Source: Bacteroidota bacterium
GTDB taxonomy: Bacteria; Bacteroidota; Bacteroidia; UKL13-3
Reading direction: 5' to 3'
Assembly: GCA_947459075.1 (NCBI GenBank)
Contig: CANHBJ010000010.1
Span: 1-32,262 of the forward strand
Length of the DNA: 32,262 bases
Shown here piece after piece: positions 9,402-17,754 of the stretch (its first letter is position 1; each line of letters starts with the position of its first letter). The notes beneath the pieces were generated by a model. That model was not told where the DNA came from. It did no database searches and was given only the letters and a program-made list of their open reading frames with translations. A program made the translations under genes and the position numbers.

Positions 9402-10596
9402 GTTTCAAGTCTATTATTTTTTGTACAATATCGTGTGCCACTTCTGTTTTCGATTTTAGTTTATATTCTGTTTGCACACCCAATTTATCTATAATCGTAA
9501 TTTTATTTGTATCAAACCCAAAACCCGCACCTTTGCTGCGCAGCGAGTTAAGAACAATAAAGTCTAAATTCTTTTTTTGTAGCTTTTGTTTTGCATTGGC
9601 CACTTCGTTGTTTGTTTCTAAAGCAAACCCCACAAGTGTTTGTTTTTTAGTTTTATGCTTACCCAATTCGGCCAAAATATCTTTTGTCTTTTTAAGTTTA
9701 AGGTGTAGTTCATCACCACTCTTTTTTATTTTGGTGATGCTTACTTTCTCGGGTGTATAATCAGCTACTGCAGCACTCATTACTGCAATTTCCGACTTGG
9801 TAAACGCATTTAATGTTTTTTCAAACATATCATCGGCACTGGTTACATCTATGCGTTTTATTTTTGAGTTGTTTGTTTTCAAATCAGTAGGGCCAGATAT
9901 TAAAGTAACATCAGCACCATGTCTTGCAAATTCTTCGGCAATGGCAAACCCCATTTTACCGCTGCTATGGTTGCCAATAAAACGTACTGGATCTATGCTT
10001 TCGTATGTTGGCCCTGCTGTTACCAATACCTTTTTGTTTTTTAAGGCTTGAGTAGTAACTAAATGTGTTTGTAAGAAACTAATTATTTCTTCGGGTTCAA
10101 TCATTCTTCCAGCTCCAATCAAACCACTGGCAAGTTCGCCACTAGCAACCGGCAACACAATATTGCCATAACTTTTTAAGGTAGTTAAATTGTTTTGTGT
10201 GCTACCGTGTGCGTACATATCCAAATCCATCGCGGGAGCAACAAACGTTACACATTTTGCACTAAGGTAAGTTGCCAATAACAAGTTATCGCAAATACCA
10301 TGAGCCATTTTAGCAATGGTATTAGCCGTTGCAGGTGCTATTAAAAGACAATCTGCCCACATGGCTAACTCTACATGGTTAGTCCATTCGCCTTGGTTGT
10401 TTAATACAAACTGGTGGTAAACTGGATTTTTGCTAAGGGTTGATAGGGTAAGTGGGGTAATGAAATCTTGGGCACCATCGCTCATTAATACCTTAACTTC
10501 GGCACCTTGTTTAACCAACAAACGAACTAATGTTGCAGCCTTATAAGCAGCTATGCTGCCCGTAACACCCAATAATATTTTCTTGCCTTTTAGCAT
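9394..10596 (-). CDS. coaBC: Bifunctional phosphopantothenoylcysteine decarboxylase / phosphopantothenate-cysteine ligase
   Basis: Makes 4'-phosphopantetheine in coenzyme A synthesis: the C-terminal CoaB half joins cysteine to 4'-phosphopantothenate and the N-terminal flavin-dependent CoaC half decarboxylates the product. The CoaC half (about 1-180) shows GVTGSIAAYKA at 10-20, the catalytic His74 in HVELA, PATANTIAKMA at 88-98 and PAMDLDMY at 121-128. The CoaB half starts near 187 with KKVLVTAGPTYE and includes NHSSGKMG, AAVADYTP and the lysine-rich KIKKSGDELHLKLKKTKDIL segment. The position of the E. coli active-site Cys158 (LACG) is Ser157 here (LASG). The 400-residue length is normal. The gene lies 74 bases after rpoZ, with a hairpin in the gap, and overlaps DUF4835 by eight bases. 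Confidence 0.96.
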   Translation of the reverse strand: MLKGKKILLGVTGSIAAYKAATLVRLLVKQGAEVKVLMSDGAQDFITPLTLSTLSKNPVYHQFVLNNQGEWTNHVELAMWADCLLIAPATANTIAKMAHGICDNLLLATYLSAKCVTFVAPAMDLDMYAHGSTQNNLTTLKSYGNIVLPVASGELASGLIGAGRMIEPEEIISFLQTHLVTTQALKNKKVLVTAGPTYESIDPVRFIGNHSSGKMGFAIAEEFARHGADVTLISGPTDLKTNNSKIKRIDVTSADDMFEKTLNAFTKSEIAVMSAAVADYTPEKVSITKIKKSGDELHLKLKKTKDILAELGKHKTKKQTLVGFALETNNEVANAKQKLQKKNLDFIVLNSLRSKGAGFGFDTNKITIIDKLGVQTEYKLKSKTEVAHDIVQKIIDLKHA

Positions 10597-10612
10597 ACAT
10601 CAAATAAAACAC

Positions 10613-10648
10613 AAAATGGTTACACTACCAAAGTAATGTAACCATTTT
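10613..10648 (-). terminator. Hairpin between rpoZ and coaBC, possible intra-operon attenuator
   Basis: AAAATGGTTACA (10613-10624) is the exact complement of TGTAACCATTTT (10637-10648), a 12-base-pair stem with a 12-base loop. On the minus strand the stem is followed by TTTTGTGTTTTATTTG, a T-rich tract, as in a weak intrinsic terminator. It lies 22 bases after the rpoZ stop and 17 bases before the coaBC start, so it could lower transcription into coaBC. Confidence 0.55.
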
Positions 10649-10670
10649 AGGTATCGAATAATGGATTAAA

Positions 10671-11000
10671 CTATTTGTTTTCTTTTGCCGGATTACGGAA
10701 ATAGATTTTATCGTTTAAAAATTCTTCCATAGCAATGTTAACTGCTTTTGGTAAGCGCTCGTAATAGCTAGATATTTCGATTTGCTCACGATTTTCAAAC
10801 ACTTCTTCCAAAGTATCACTGTCGTTACTAAATTCTTGCAATTTGCTATGTAATTCCTCTTTCATTTGAGCTGAAATTTGGTTCGCACGTTTACTGATAA
10901 TTGCCAACGACTCGTAAATGTTGTGCGTTGGAGAATCAACCCTGCGTAAATCTCTAACTACGGTAGTAGTTGCTGCATTGCTGTAATTAATGTTTGCCAT
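10671..11000 (-). CDS. rpoZ: DNA-directed RNA polymerase omega subunit (Bacteroidota type)
   Basis: Small RNA polymerase subunit that helps assembly and stability of the beta-prime subunit. The 109 residues show the Rpb6/omega core: SPTHNIYESLAIISKRANQI near 23-42, then a helical part, then LPKAVNIAMEEFLNDKIYF near the end. The family is diverged from E. coli omega but typical for Bacteroidota, where it sits between bamD and coaBC as here. It starts one base after the bamD stop, so the two are probably co-transcribed and translationally coupled. Confidence 0.88.
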   Translation of the reverse strand: MANINYSNAATTTVVRDLRRVDSPTHNIYESLAIISKRANQISAQMKEELHSKLQEFSNDSDTLEEVFENREQIEISSYYERLPKAVNIAMEEFLNDKIYFRNPAKENK

Positions 11001-11001
11001 T

Positions 11002-11820
11002 TTATTGTATATTACTTTGTTGTTTTGTTAATTTCTTTATGCTGTTTTCGGCTTTAACCGAAATATTCTTGGCTTCACTTAGGTATTTACTTGTTGGGTA
11101 TTCACCTTTAAAGTAACCGCAAAAATCAATTGTTTCTTGATAACGCGCTAACTTTTTTGTTTCAATACTATTGTCGGCTAAAAGATAATATGATTTAAGT
11201 GTTAAAAAATCTAATTCTTCTTTTTGCGGTACTTCTGGGAAATCCTTAATCACATTCTGAAGGGCCACAATTGAGCTTTTATACTCACCAATATTGTAAT
11301 ACAACTTGGCGCTTTTATATGCCTTCATTGATAATTTAGCCCTTAATTTGTCAAGTAACACGTTACACTCACTTACATATTTACTCTCTGGATAAACACT
11401 TACAAATAGCTTAATGGCTTCTGTTGCTTTATAGGTATCAGTTTGATCTAAATAATAATTTTGCGATTCTAAAAATTGGCAATATGCATTCATATACAAA
11501 CACTCTTCGGGCCACTGACCAGTAGGAAAGTTTTCGAAATATGTTTTAAACTGATAACCTGCTAATGCATAGGCACGCAAACCAAAGTTACAATATGCAC
11601 TGTAATACATTACTTTCTCTGCCATGGCCGTACCATTAAAATTATCCTGCAATTGTTCAAATAAAGTTGATGCACGGTAATAATCTTTTTTGTTGTAATA
11701 GTACTGCGCCATCTCTAACTTTTTATTAGGATCAGGCGTTTTTAAAACCTTCTGGTATTTGCTACAACCAGTTAGAAATAAAGCAGAAAAAATACAGATG
11801 CCGATTAAGCGTATGTTCAT
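11002..11820 (-). CDS. bamD: Outer membrane protein assembly factor BamD
   Basis: Essential lipoprotein of the BAM complex, which folds beta-barrel proteins into the outer membrane; it acts on the periplasmic face together with BamA. The N terminus has a lipoprotein signal with lipobox LTGC, giving a lipidated Cys19, followed by SKYQKVLKTPDPNKKLEMA. The rest is helical tetratricopeptide repeats, e.g. AQYYYNKKDYYRASTLFEQL near 38-57 and SAKLYYNIGEYKSSIVALQNV near 170-190. The 272-residue length is typical. It is the first gene of the bamD-rpoZ-coaBC-DUF4835-recN run and is transcribed away from the NlpC/P60 gene at 11983. Confidence 0.94.
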   Translation of the reverse strand: MNIRLIGICIFSALFLTGCSKYQKVLKTPDPNKKLEMAQYYYNKKDYYRASTLFEQLQDNFNGTAMAEKVMYYSAYCNFGLRAYALAGYQFKTYFENFPTGQWPEECLYMNAYCQFLESQNYYLDQTDTYKATEAIKLFVSVYPESKYVSECNVLLDKLRAKLSMKAYKSAKLYYNIGEYKSSIVALQNVIKDFPEVPQKEELDFLTLKSYYLLADNSIETKKLARYQETIDFCGYFKGEYPTSKYLSEAKNISVKAENSIKKLTKQQSNIQ

Positions 11821-11982
11821 GTTTTTACGTTACTGAACGCGAATGTAGGGCTTTTATTTCTACTTGTAAAGTGGCAAAACAGCAAAAAAGCAAATTTTTG
11901 TCTCTAATATACAGCATGTTAAGTACTATTTTAGGCCTATTTTTTTTGTTTAAATTAGGTCAACCTATCTTGCTTACTTAGC

Positions 11983-12588
11983 ATGTTAAAAAAGGCGGTT
12001 TTTATTCTGTTTATTCTTATCTTTTGTAATACCATCAAGGGTTTTGCTCAGGTACCGCTTTATATTGAGGCAGAAGATACTACATCCATCACTATGGATA
12101 CTACCAAATTAAACCAAACCAAAACCAAATTAAACAATAAATCAACCCAACCCATTACCGCTAATTATAAAGGAAATAGCCGTAACAATTCAAGAATAGA
12201 TAGCTTGGTAATCATTGCCCATCAATATATGGGTAATAAATACAGAAGGGGTGGTGCATCTACAGCTGGATTTGATTGCAGCGGATATACCATGACAGTT
12301 TTTAAGCAACTTAACATAAAACTACCCCATACCAGTGCCGGACAAGGTTTAATAGGTGTTACCATTAACCAAAAAAACATACAAAAAGGCGATTTAATTT
12401 TGTTTAGGGGAGGCAACCGCAGAAGCCGAAGAATTGGTCATGTTGGAATTGTAATTACTGAAAAAGGAGAACCTGTGCGTTTTATACATAGCAGTACCAG
12501 CGAAGGTGTTCGGATTGATAACCTAAATGCATCGTATTATCGTAACCGTTATGTTAAAGCGGTACGAATTCCAGAGTTATACCGTTAA
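11983..12588 (+). CDS. NlpC/P60 family cell-wall endopeptidase
   Basis: Predicted secreted cysteine peptidase that cuts peptidoglycan stem peptides in the periplasm. A signal peptide covers about residues 1-22, ending near KGFAQ, and a low-complexity T/N-rich linker runs to about 70. The NlpC/P60 domain has the catalytic Cys99 in GFDCSGYTM, His153 in IGHVGIV and a third polar residue, probably His169 in RFIHSS. KGDLILFRG near 135-143 is also typical. At 201 residues it is a compact family member with no SH3 or LysM targeting domain. The start MLKKAVFILF is the only one that gives a signal peptide. It is divergent from bamD across a 162-base gap. Confidence 0.92.
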   Translation: MLKKAVFILFILIFCNTIKGFAQVPLYIEAEDTTSITMDTTKLNQTKTKLNNKSTQPITANYKGNSRNNSRIDSLVIIAHQYMGNKYRRGGASTAGFDCSGYTMTVFKQLNIKLPHTSAGQGLIGVTINQKNIQKGDLILFRGGNRRSRRIGHVGIVITEKGEPVRFIHSSTSEGVRIDNLNASYYRNRYVKAVRIPELYR

Positions 12589-12662
12589 TAGTATTCCAAT
12601 TGATTTATTTCGTAAAGTTTGGATGATTAAAAACCTGCCTAAATGCTAAATTTTAAATAGAT

Positions 12663-13367
12663 ATGAAAATAATTCTTACATTTTTAACAGCCTTTATTTT
12701 AGGCCCATTATCAGTTTTTGCTCAACAACAAGTTTATGCTAGTAAACCAATTATAGAAGTTAGCGGTAGTGCCGAAATGGATGTTACTCCAGATGAAATA
12801 TATGTGAGTGTGACCCTTCGCGAATTCATGTTTGAGGATAAAAAACAGCCTATTATAAAGATAGAAAATGACTTTAAGGAGGTAATAAACAGTTTGAAAA
12901 TAGACAATAAACTACTTTCACTAGAGGGTGCTTATGGCACTTTCGACTATGATTATAAAACACAAAAGCGTGGTGAATTTTTAAATGCTAAAACCTACAT
13001 CATTAAATTTTCTGATATGGATAAGTACAACCAAATGGTGATGATGTTAGACAAAAAAGGCATTGAGAACATACATATACAACGCACTAGCCATAGTAAA
13101 ATGGAAGAGTACAGACGAAAAGTAAAGGTGGAAGCATTGAAAGCAGCCAAAGAAAAAGCTGATTTATTGCTTGCTGCAATAGGTAAACAAACTGGTGAAA
13201 TTCAATTAATTCGTGAAAGGGATAATAATATGGGGTACATGCAACCCATGTATTTAAAGTCTAATGTAGCCATGGATATAAATAGCGAATCGGGTGGACA
13301 ACCGATTGAAATGCAGAAATTAAAACTGCGTTACGAAATAGAAGCTCACTTTTTAATAACTAACTAG
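12663..13367 (+). CDS. SIMPL domain (DUF541) periplasmic protein
   Basis: A 234-residue exported protein. The signal peptide is about MKIILTFLTAFILGPLSVFA with QQQ after the cut. The SIMPL domain starts with IIEVSGSAEMDVTPDEIYVSVTL (residues about 30-52) and ends with the beta strand LKLRYEIEAHF; a helix rich in K and A (KVKVEALKAAKEKADLLLAAIG) lies between. Family members are periplasmic or outer-membrane linked; their molecular role is not settled, and I assign none. The 52-residue zinc-ribbon gene starts three bases after its codons end, suggesting co-transcription. Confidence 0.88.
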   Translation: MKIILTFLTAFILGPLSVFAQQQVYASKPIIEVSGSAEMDVTPDEIYVSVTLREFMFEDKKQPIIKIENDFKEVINSLKIDNKLLSLEGAYGTFDYDYKTQKRGEFLNAKTYIIKFSDMDKYNQMVMMLDKKGIENIHIQRTSHSKMEEYRRKVKVEALKAAKEKADLLLAAIGKQTGEIQLIRERDNNMGYMQPMYLKSNVAMDINSESGGQPIEMQKLKLRYEIEAHFLITN

Positions 13368-13369
13368 AT

Positions 13370-13528
13370 ATGCAATTTGGGTTTGAACGTTGCCCATACT
13401 GTGGCAATACCAATGGTTTTATATATATACACGGACATTACCAATGTAAAGTGTGTAACCAAAACGTAATGCCATGCTGCGGTGGCGAGCAAGAATGCGA
13501 AACTGACGATGCTAAAACTGAATCGTAA
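13370..13528 (+). CDS. Small zinc-ribbon protein, 52 residues
   Basis: ATG at 13370 lies two bases after the stop of the SIMPL gene and the frame ends at TAA 13526-13528. The peptide has two treble-clef type pairs, CPYC (8-11) and CKVC (26-29), separated by 14 residues with an IHGHYQ stretch, followed by CCGG (36-39) and a final Cys43. This Cx2C-x14-Cx2C layout indicates a structural zinc site; the extra cysteines may bind a second metal or be redox active. Function is unknown. Tight spacing and consistent cysteine spacing argue that it is real despite its size. Its last 17 bases overlap the end of hutD on the other strand, and no terminator is visible between these convergent genes. Confidence 0.68.
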   Translation: MQFGFERCPYCGNTNGFIYIHGHYQCKVCNQNVMPCCGGEQECETDDAKTES

Positions 13529-14072
13529 CTTTTATTATGATACTTTCTGCTGTTGCATCGAGGTGTAATTGTTCACCATCCAATAACACAAAATCATTCT
13601 CGTATACGTTGTATGCTTGTTGGTTCTCCCATATGGTTATTTGTCCTTTTGCTAAATAAAGGCAAATAAAATCTTTACTTGTTTGTATTTGGTTTGATTG
13701 GTTTGCTGACATTAAAACAACATCAATATGGGCTTTAATCTCTGGCTTAAAAATCACATTAAAATCGGTTACCTTACCAATTGCTGTTGTTTTCCAAGCA
13801 CCATCAAAAAAATGGGGGATAAGTGGCTTTAAATGATGCGTAACCTCGTTGTTGTGTGTAATGCTTAAATTACCCTGCAACAACATAATAATGCGTTGAT
13901 AGCCCGTTAAATCAGTAAATATTGAGGTTGCTGTTTGGACAGTTGCTGTACTAATTCTAAATAAAAAATCTCGTGATGCATAATCTGAATCAACAGGAAA
14001 AATAAATAATGGTGTGGTTGTGCCTCCACTCCAATTAGTAGTTTGTTGTTGGTTTTGTTTAATTATTTGCAT
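13512..14072 (-). CDS. HutD/Ves family cupin-like protein
   Basis: A 186-residue protein with the HutD family signature: NWSGGTTTPLFIFP (residues 13-26), DYASRDFLFRIS (30-41), then TGYQRIIMLLQG (56-67) and the late IWENQQAYNVYENDFVLLDGE. It is a double-stranded beta-helix protein; in other bacteria the gene often sits in histidine-use operons and may have a regulatory or small-molecule binding role, but no hut gene is present here. It overlaps miaA by 14 bases and so is probably translated from the same message. The name rests on sequence family only, and a tRNA-linked role cannot be claimed. Confidence 0.85.
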   Translation of the reverse strand: MQIIKQNQQQTTNWSGGTTTPLFIFPVDSDYASRDFLFRISTATVQTATSIFTDLTGYQRIIMLLQGNLSITHNNEVTHHLKPLIPHFFDGAWKTTAIGKVTDFNVIFKPEIKAHIDVVLMSANQSNQIQTSKDFICLYLAKGQITIWENQQAYNVYENDFVLLDGEQLHLDATAESIIIKVTIQF

Positions 14073-14955
14073 CGTTCAGCAAGGCTAATATTTCTTTTAC
14101 TTGGTTAGGTGCAAACCAATTTTGTGGTGCTTCTTTTTTAAACCAAGTAATTTGTCGTTTGGCATAATTACGACTGTGTTGTTTTATTAAATCAATGGCT
14201 TTTTCTATACTGTGTTCGCCTTTAAAATAATCAAACAGCTCTTTGTATCCTACTGTTTGCAAAGCGTAATAATCTTGGTAAGGCAGCATTTTTTCAACTT
14301 CTTTTAGCAAACCCTCTTGCATCATTACCTCAACACGCTTATTAATTCTATCATATAAAATATCTCTTGGCAAATCAACCACCACCTTAATTATTTTGAA
14401 GTTGCGCGCATGTTTTTTTCTATTGGCTACAAAACCTTGCTGCATGGCTATTGCCACTTCAATAGCGCGCATAACACGTTGTGGGTTTTGTATTTCTGTT
14501 TGATGGTATAACGTATCGTTTAAATCCAATAATTTTTGCTGTAGAGGTGTAATGCCATCCATAGCATAAAGTGCGTTTAATTCATTACGTAAAGTTTCAT
14601 CAGCTTTTGGCATATCATCCAAACCATCAATTAATGCTTTAACATATAAACCACTACCGCCAACGGCTAATACCACATCATACTGCTTAAATAACTCATC
14701 TAATTTAGCCAAAGCATCACGCTCAAAATCTCCCGCTGAGTATGGTTCATGAATACTTAAATGACCTATAAAATGGTGGTTTGCAAGAGCTAATTCATCG
14801 TTAGTAGGTTTAGCTGTTCCGATGCTTATTTCTTCAAAAAACTGCCTGCTATCGGCCGATATAATCTCGGTATTTAACTGTTGGGCCAATTGAATTGCAG
14901 TTGCAGTTTTGCCAACAGCAGTTGGGCCAAGTATACATAGCAGTGTTTTGGTCAT
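14059..14955 (-). CDS. miaA: tRNA dimethylallyltransferase
   Basis: Adds a dimethylallyl group from DMAPP to N6 of A37 in tRNAs that read UNN codons; cytoplasmic. The P-loop GPTAVGKT is at 10-17, DSRQFF at 35-40, GTAKP near 47-51, VGGSGLYVKALIDGL near 98-112 and NPQRVMRAIEV near 157-167; the C-terminal QITWFKKE motif near 271 is also present. At 298 residues it is full length. It lies in the minus-strand run after the YdeP-type oxidoreductase, 72 bases away, and overlaps hutD at its end. Confidence 0.96.
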   Translation of the reverse strand: MTKTLLCILGPTAVGKTATAIQLAQQLNTEIISADSRQFFEEISIGTAKPTNDELALANHHFIGHLSIHEPYSAGDFERDALAKLDELFKQYDVVLAVGGSGLYVKALIDGLDDMPKADETLRNELNALYAMDGITPLQQKLLDLNDTLYHQTEIQNPQRVMRAIEVAIAMQQGFVANRKKHARNFKIIKVVVDLPRDILYDRINKRVEVMMQEGLLKEVEKMLPYQDYYALQTVGYKELFDYFKGEHSIEKAIDLIKQHSRNYAKRQITWFKKEAPQNWFAPNQVKEILALLNDANN

Positions 14956-15027
14956 TTATTTATTTGATAATTTTAATAGCATCTGAAATGGGTAGGTAGA
15001 CAGGAGCAAAATTAGATGTAATAGAAG

Positions 15028-17331
15028 TTACTCCACATGTTTTTTAAGTTTTAACACAACATATTTACTGGTAGGTGTATTACTTTTATCAGCCACCGAA
15101 TTAATAGGAACCAATACATTTGTTTCAGGGAAATAAGTGGCACAACATTGTTCAGGAATATTGTAAGCAACGATCATAAACTTATGTGCTACACGCTCTA
15201 CACCATCGTGGTAATTGTATAAATCTACCACATCTCCAGCCTTGTAACCTAGTTTAGTAATGTTCGTTTCGTTCATTAAAATTACCCTGCGCTCATTGTA
15301 TATTCCACGGTAACGGTCATCTAATCCATAAATGGTGGTATTAAATTGATCGTGGGTTCGTATGGTCATCATTAGCAATTCATCATCAGCCAATTTATTA
15401 AAAGTTAATTGCCCCACATTAAAGTTAGCCTTTCCTGTAAAGGTGTTAAACTTACCCTCGCGAGACCCATTAGGCAAATAAAAACCACCAGGTTCGCGCA
15501 CACGCATGTTATAATTTTCAAAACCTGCAATGGTTTTTTCTATTGCATCGCGCACATGGTTATAGTGCTGTTGATATAAATGCCAAGGTGTTTGGGTTTT
15601 ATTGCCAAATGTAGCCTGAGCCAATTTGCTTACAATAACTGTTTCGCTTAATAACAGATTGCTTACTGGTTTTAAACTTCCTTTACTTAACTGCACCACA
15701 CCCATAGAATTTTCGCAACTTACTATTTGCACTTCTCCATCCGCATTTACATCTTTATCGCTTCTACCAAAGGTTGGAAGTATCAATGCTTCTTGTCCTG
15801 TTATTAAATGGCTGCGGTTTAATTTGGTACTAATTTGTACGGTAAGGCTACAATTAGTTAGTGCTTCGGCAGTGTATTTGGTATCTGGTGTGGCTGATAA
15901 AAAGTTGCCACCCATAGCAATAAATACTTTACCTGGCTCATTGTGCATTGCTTTAATGGCATCTACTACATCATAACCATGTTCATATGGTGCATTAATA
16001 TTAAATACACTGTTTAGTTTATCAATAAATGCTTTAGAAGGCTTCTCATAAATACCCATGGTTCTGTCGCCTTGTACATTGCTGTGCCCACGAACAGGGC
16101 AGGTTCCAGCACCAGGCTTACCAATACTGCCTTTTAAAAGTAATAAGTTTACTACTTCTTTAATGGTATCAACGGCATTCTTGTGTTGGGTTAAACCCAT
16201 AGCCCAACAAGCAATTATTTTCTTTTTATGCTTAATTACATCCGTAGTTTTAATGATGTCATCAATAGAAATACCGCAGGCCTCACTTAATTCGTTTAGA
16301 TTATGTTGATGGAAAGCGTTTTTCAACTGCTCGAAACCATGGGTGTGATTTTGTATAAAATCTAAATCAAATACCGAACCTGGATTTTTTTGCTCTTCAT
16401 ACCAAAGCAATTGTTCTATAGCTTTTAAAAGAGCTAAATCACCATTAATTTTTACCTGTAAATAAATATCTGTTAACTGCGATTTTATACCCAATACCCC
16501 ATTTAGTTTTTGCGGATTATTAAATCCCATTAAACCCGTTTCTTTAAGTGGGTTGATGGAAATAATGGTGCAACCGTTTGCTTTTGCTTTTTGTAAAGCG
16601 CTTAACATACGGGGGTGATTAGTGCCTGGATTTTGCCCCAAAATAATAATGACTTCAGCCTCGTAAAAATCTTCTAATTTTACCGATCCTTTACCAATAC
16701 CAACACTTTCGTTTAATGCGACACCGCTACTTTCGTGACACATATTGCTGCAATCTGGTAAGTTATTGGTGCCAAATTCGCGCACAAAAAGTTGGTATAA
16801 AAATGCTGCTTCGTTACTTGTTCTTCCTGATGTATAAAAAATAGCATCGTTAGCCGAAGGTAAATTATTAAGTTTTTTTGCAATTAGTGCAAATGCATTT
16901 TCCCACGAAATAGGTTTGTAATTTGTGGCATCTTTAGCTAAATACATAGGTTGTGCTACGCGACCTTTTTTGCCAATTTCATAATCGTTTAAATTGGCAA
17001 GTTGAGCTACACTGTTTTCTTCAAAAAAATTAGCCCATAATGCTTTAGTTGTTGCTTCCTCTGCAATAGCTTTTGCTCCATTCTCACAATACTCGGCAAT
17101 GGGCGAGCGCTCATCATCTGGGTCGGGCCAAGCACAACCAGGACAATCAAATCCATCTTTTTGGTTTACCTTAAGCAAAGCGTTTGTGCCTCTTATAGGG
17201 CCCATTTCGCTAAACACATGCTTAACCGCAGATATTACCGCAGGAATGCCAGCAGCAGTTTCTTTGGGTTCGGTAAGTTTTATATCCAAAAATACTTCTG
17301 GGTTTTCAGGATTTGGATTGTTATGCGCCAT
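15028..17331 (-). CDS. YdeP-type molybdopterin oxidoreductase (FdhF-like alpha subunit)
   Basis: Member of the FdhF/YdeP branch of the DMSO reductase family; holds bis-MGD and probably one iron-sulfur cluster. The N-terminal cluster motif GFDCPGCAWPD gives Cys63 and Cys66, with Cys82 in EYCENGAKA nearby. NMCHESSGVAL offers Cys198 at the place of the metal-binding Cys or Sec of formate dehydrogenases. AKANGCTIISINPLKETG, KGSIGKPGAGTCPVRGHSNVQG and, in the C-terminal cofactor domain, TIRTHDQFNTTIYGLDDRYRG match the family. There is no twin-arginine signal, so it is cytoplasmic. The real substrate of YdeP proteins is not established, so formate dehydrogenase activity should not be assumed. fdhD and a MobA domain are within 9 kb and would serve its cofactor. 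The 767-residue length is normal. Confidence 0.92.
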   Translation of the reverse strand: MAHNNPNPENPEVFLDIKLTEPKETAAGIPAVISAVKHVFSEMGPIRGTNALLKVNQKDGFDCPGCAWPDPDDERSPIAEYCENGAKAIAEEATTKALWANFFEENSVAQLANLNDYEIGKKGRVAQPMYLAKDATNYKPISWENAFALIAKKLNNLPSANDAIFYTSGRTSNEAAFLYQLFVREFGTNNLPDCSNMCHESSGVALNESVGIGKGSVKLEDFYEAEVIIILGQNPGTNHPRMLSALQKAKANGCTIISINPLKETGLMGFNNPQKLNGVLGIKSQLTDIYLQVKINGDLALLKAIEQLLWYEEQKNPGSVFDLDFIQNHTHGFEQLKNAFHQHNLNELSEACGISIDDIIKTTDVIKHKKKIIACWAMGLTQHKNAVDTIKEVVNLLLLKGSIGKPGAGTCPVRGHSNVQGDRTMGIYEKPSKAFIDKLNSVFNINAPYEHGYDVVDAIKAMHNEPGKVFIAMGGNFLSATPDTKYTAEALTNCSLTVQISTKLNRSHLITGQEALILPTFGRSDKDVNADGEVQIVSCENSMGVVQLSKGSLKPVSNLLLSETVIVSKLAQATFGNKTQTPWHLYQQHYNHVRDAIEKTIAGFENYNMRVREPGGFYLPNGSREGKFNTFTGKANFNVGQLTFNKLADDELLMMTIRTHDQFNTTIYGLDDRYRGIYNERRVILMNETNITKLGYKAGDVVDLYNYHDGVERVAHKFMIVAYNIPEQCCATYFPETNVLVPINSVADKSNTPTSKYVVLKLKKHVE

Positions 17332-17394
17332 GATTCAAAAGTAATGAAAAGGGTAAACAAAAAATAGGAGGGTTGTATCTTTAAAAAGTACTAA

Positions 17395-17754
17395 CTAATT
17401 AATTGTCTCCCCAAATGTAAGCAAGTTGTTATCTGGGTCTAATAAAGAAAACTCTCTTTGTCCCCATGGTTTTGTGGCCAAATGTCCATTGGGATGAATT
17501 ACAACTTTTTTATCAAATAACGATTGGTAAAAGGCATCAATATCCTTTACGCGGATGTATACTTGTCCGTAGTTTTCAATAGGATTTAAAGTGTTATGCG
17601 CAAAAAAGTGAATTTGGATGTTATCCTTTTGTACCATTAAATAGTCTGTTAATTGATAATTGCCAAATACCTCAAAACCCAATTTATTGATATAATATTC
17701 GCGGGTGGTATTGATATTGCGCATGGGTAATTTGGGGTTGATATCGGTGAGCAT
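17395..17754 (-). CDS. VOC family protein, bleomycin-resistance/glyoxalase-like
   Basis: A 119-residue single-domain vicinal oxygen chelate protein. It begins with a beta-alpha-beta unit, PKLPMRNINTTREYYINKLGFEVFGNY, and ends with the matching second unit, VYIRVKDIDAFYQSLF followed by PWGQREFSLLDPDNNLLTFGE, the hallmark of the BRP type. A single unit forms half of the usual dimer. The BRP subgroup often binds drugs rather than catalysing a reaction and the substrate cannot be read from the sequence. It lies 63 bases before the YdeP-type gene on the same strand, but a functional link is not shown. Confidence 0.85.
   Translation of the reverse strand: MLTDINPKLPMRNINTTREYYINKLGFEVFGNYQLTDYLMVQKDNIQIHFFAHNTLNPIENYGQVYIRVKDIDAFYQSLFDKKVVIHPNGHLATKPWGQREFSLLDPDNNLLTFGETIN

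Noticed and set aside
11913-11989. Ten-base direct repeat AGCATGTTAA at 11913 and 11980
   Set aside because: Short, AT-rich, and one copy includes the start codon of the NlpC/P60 gene; probably chance.
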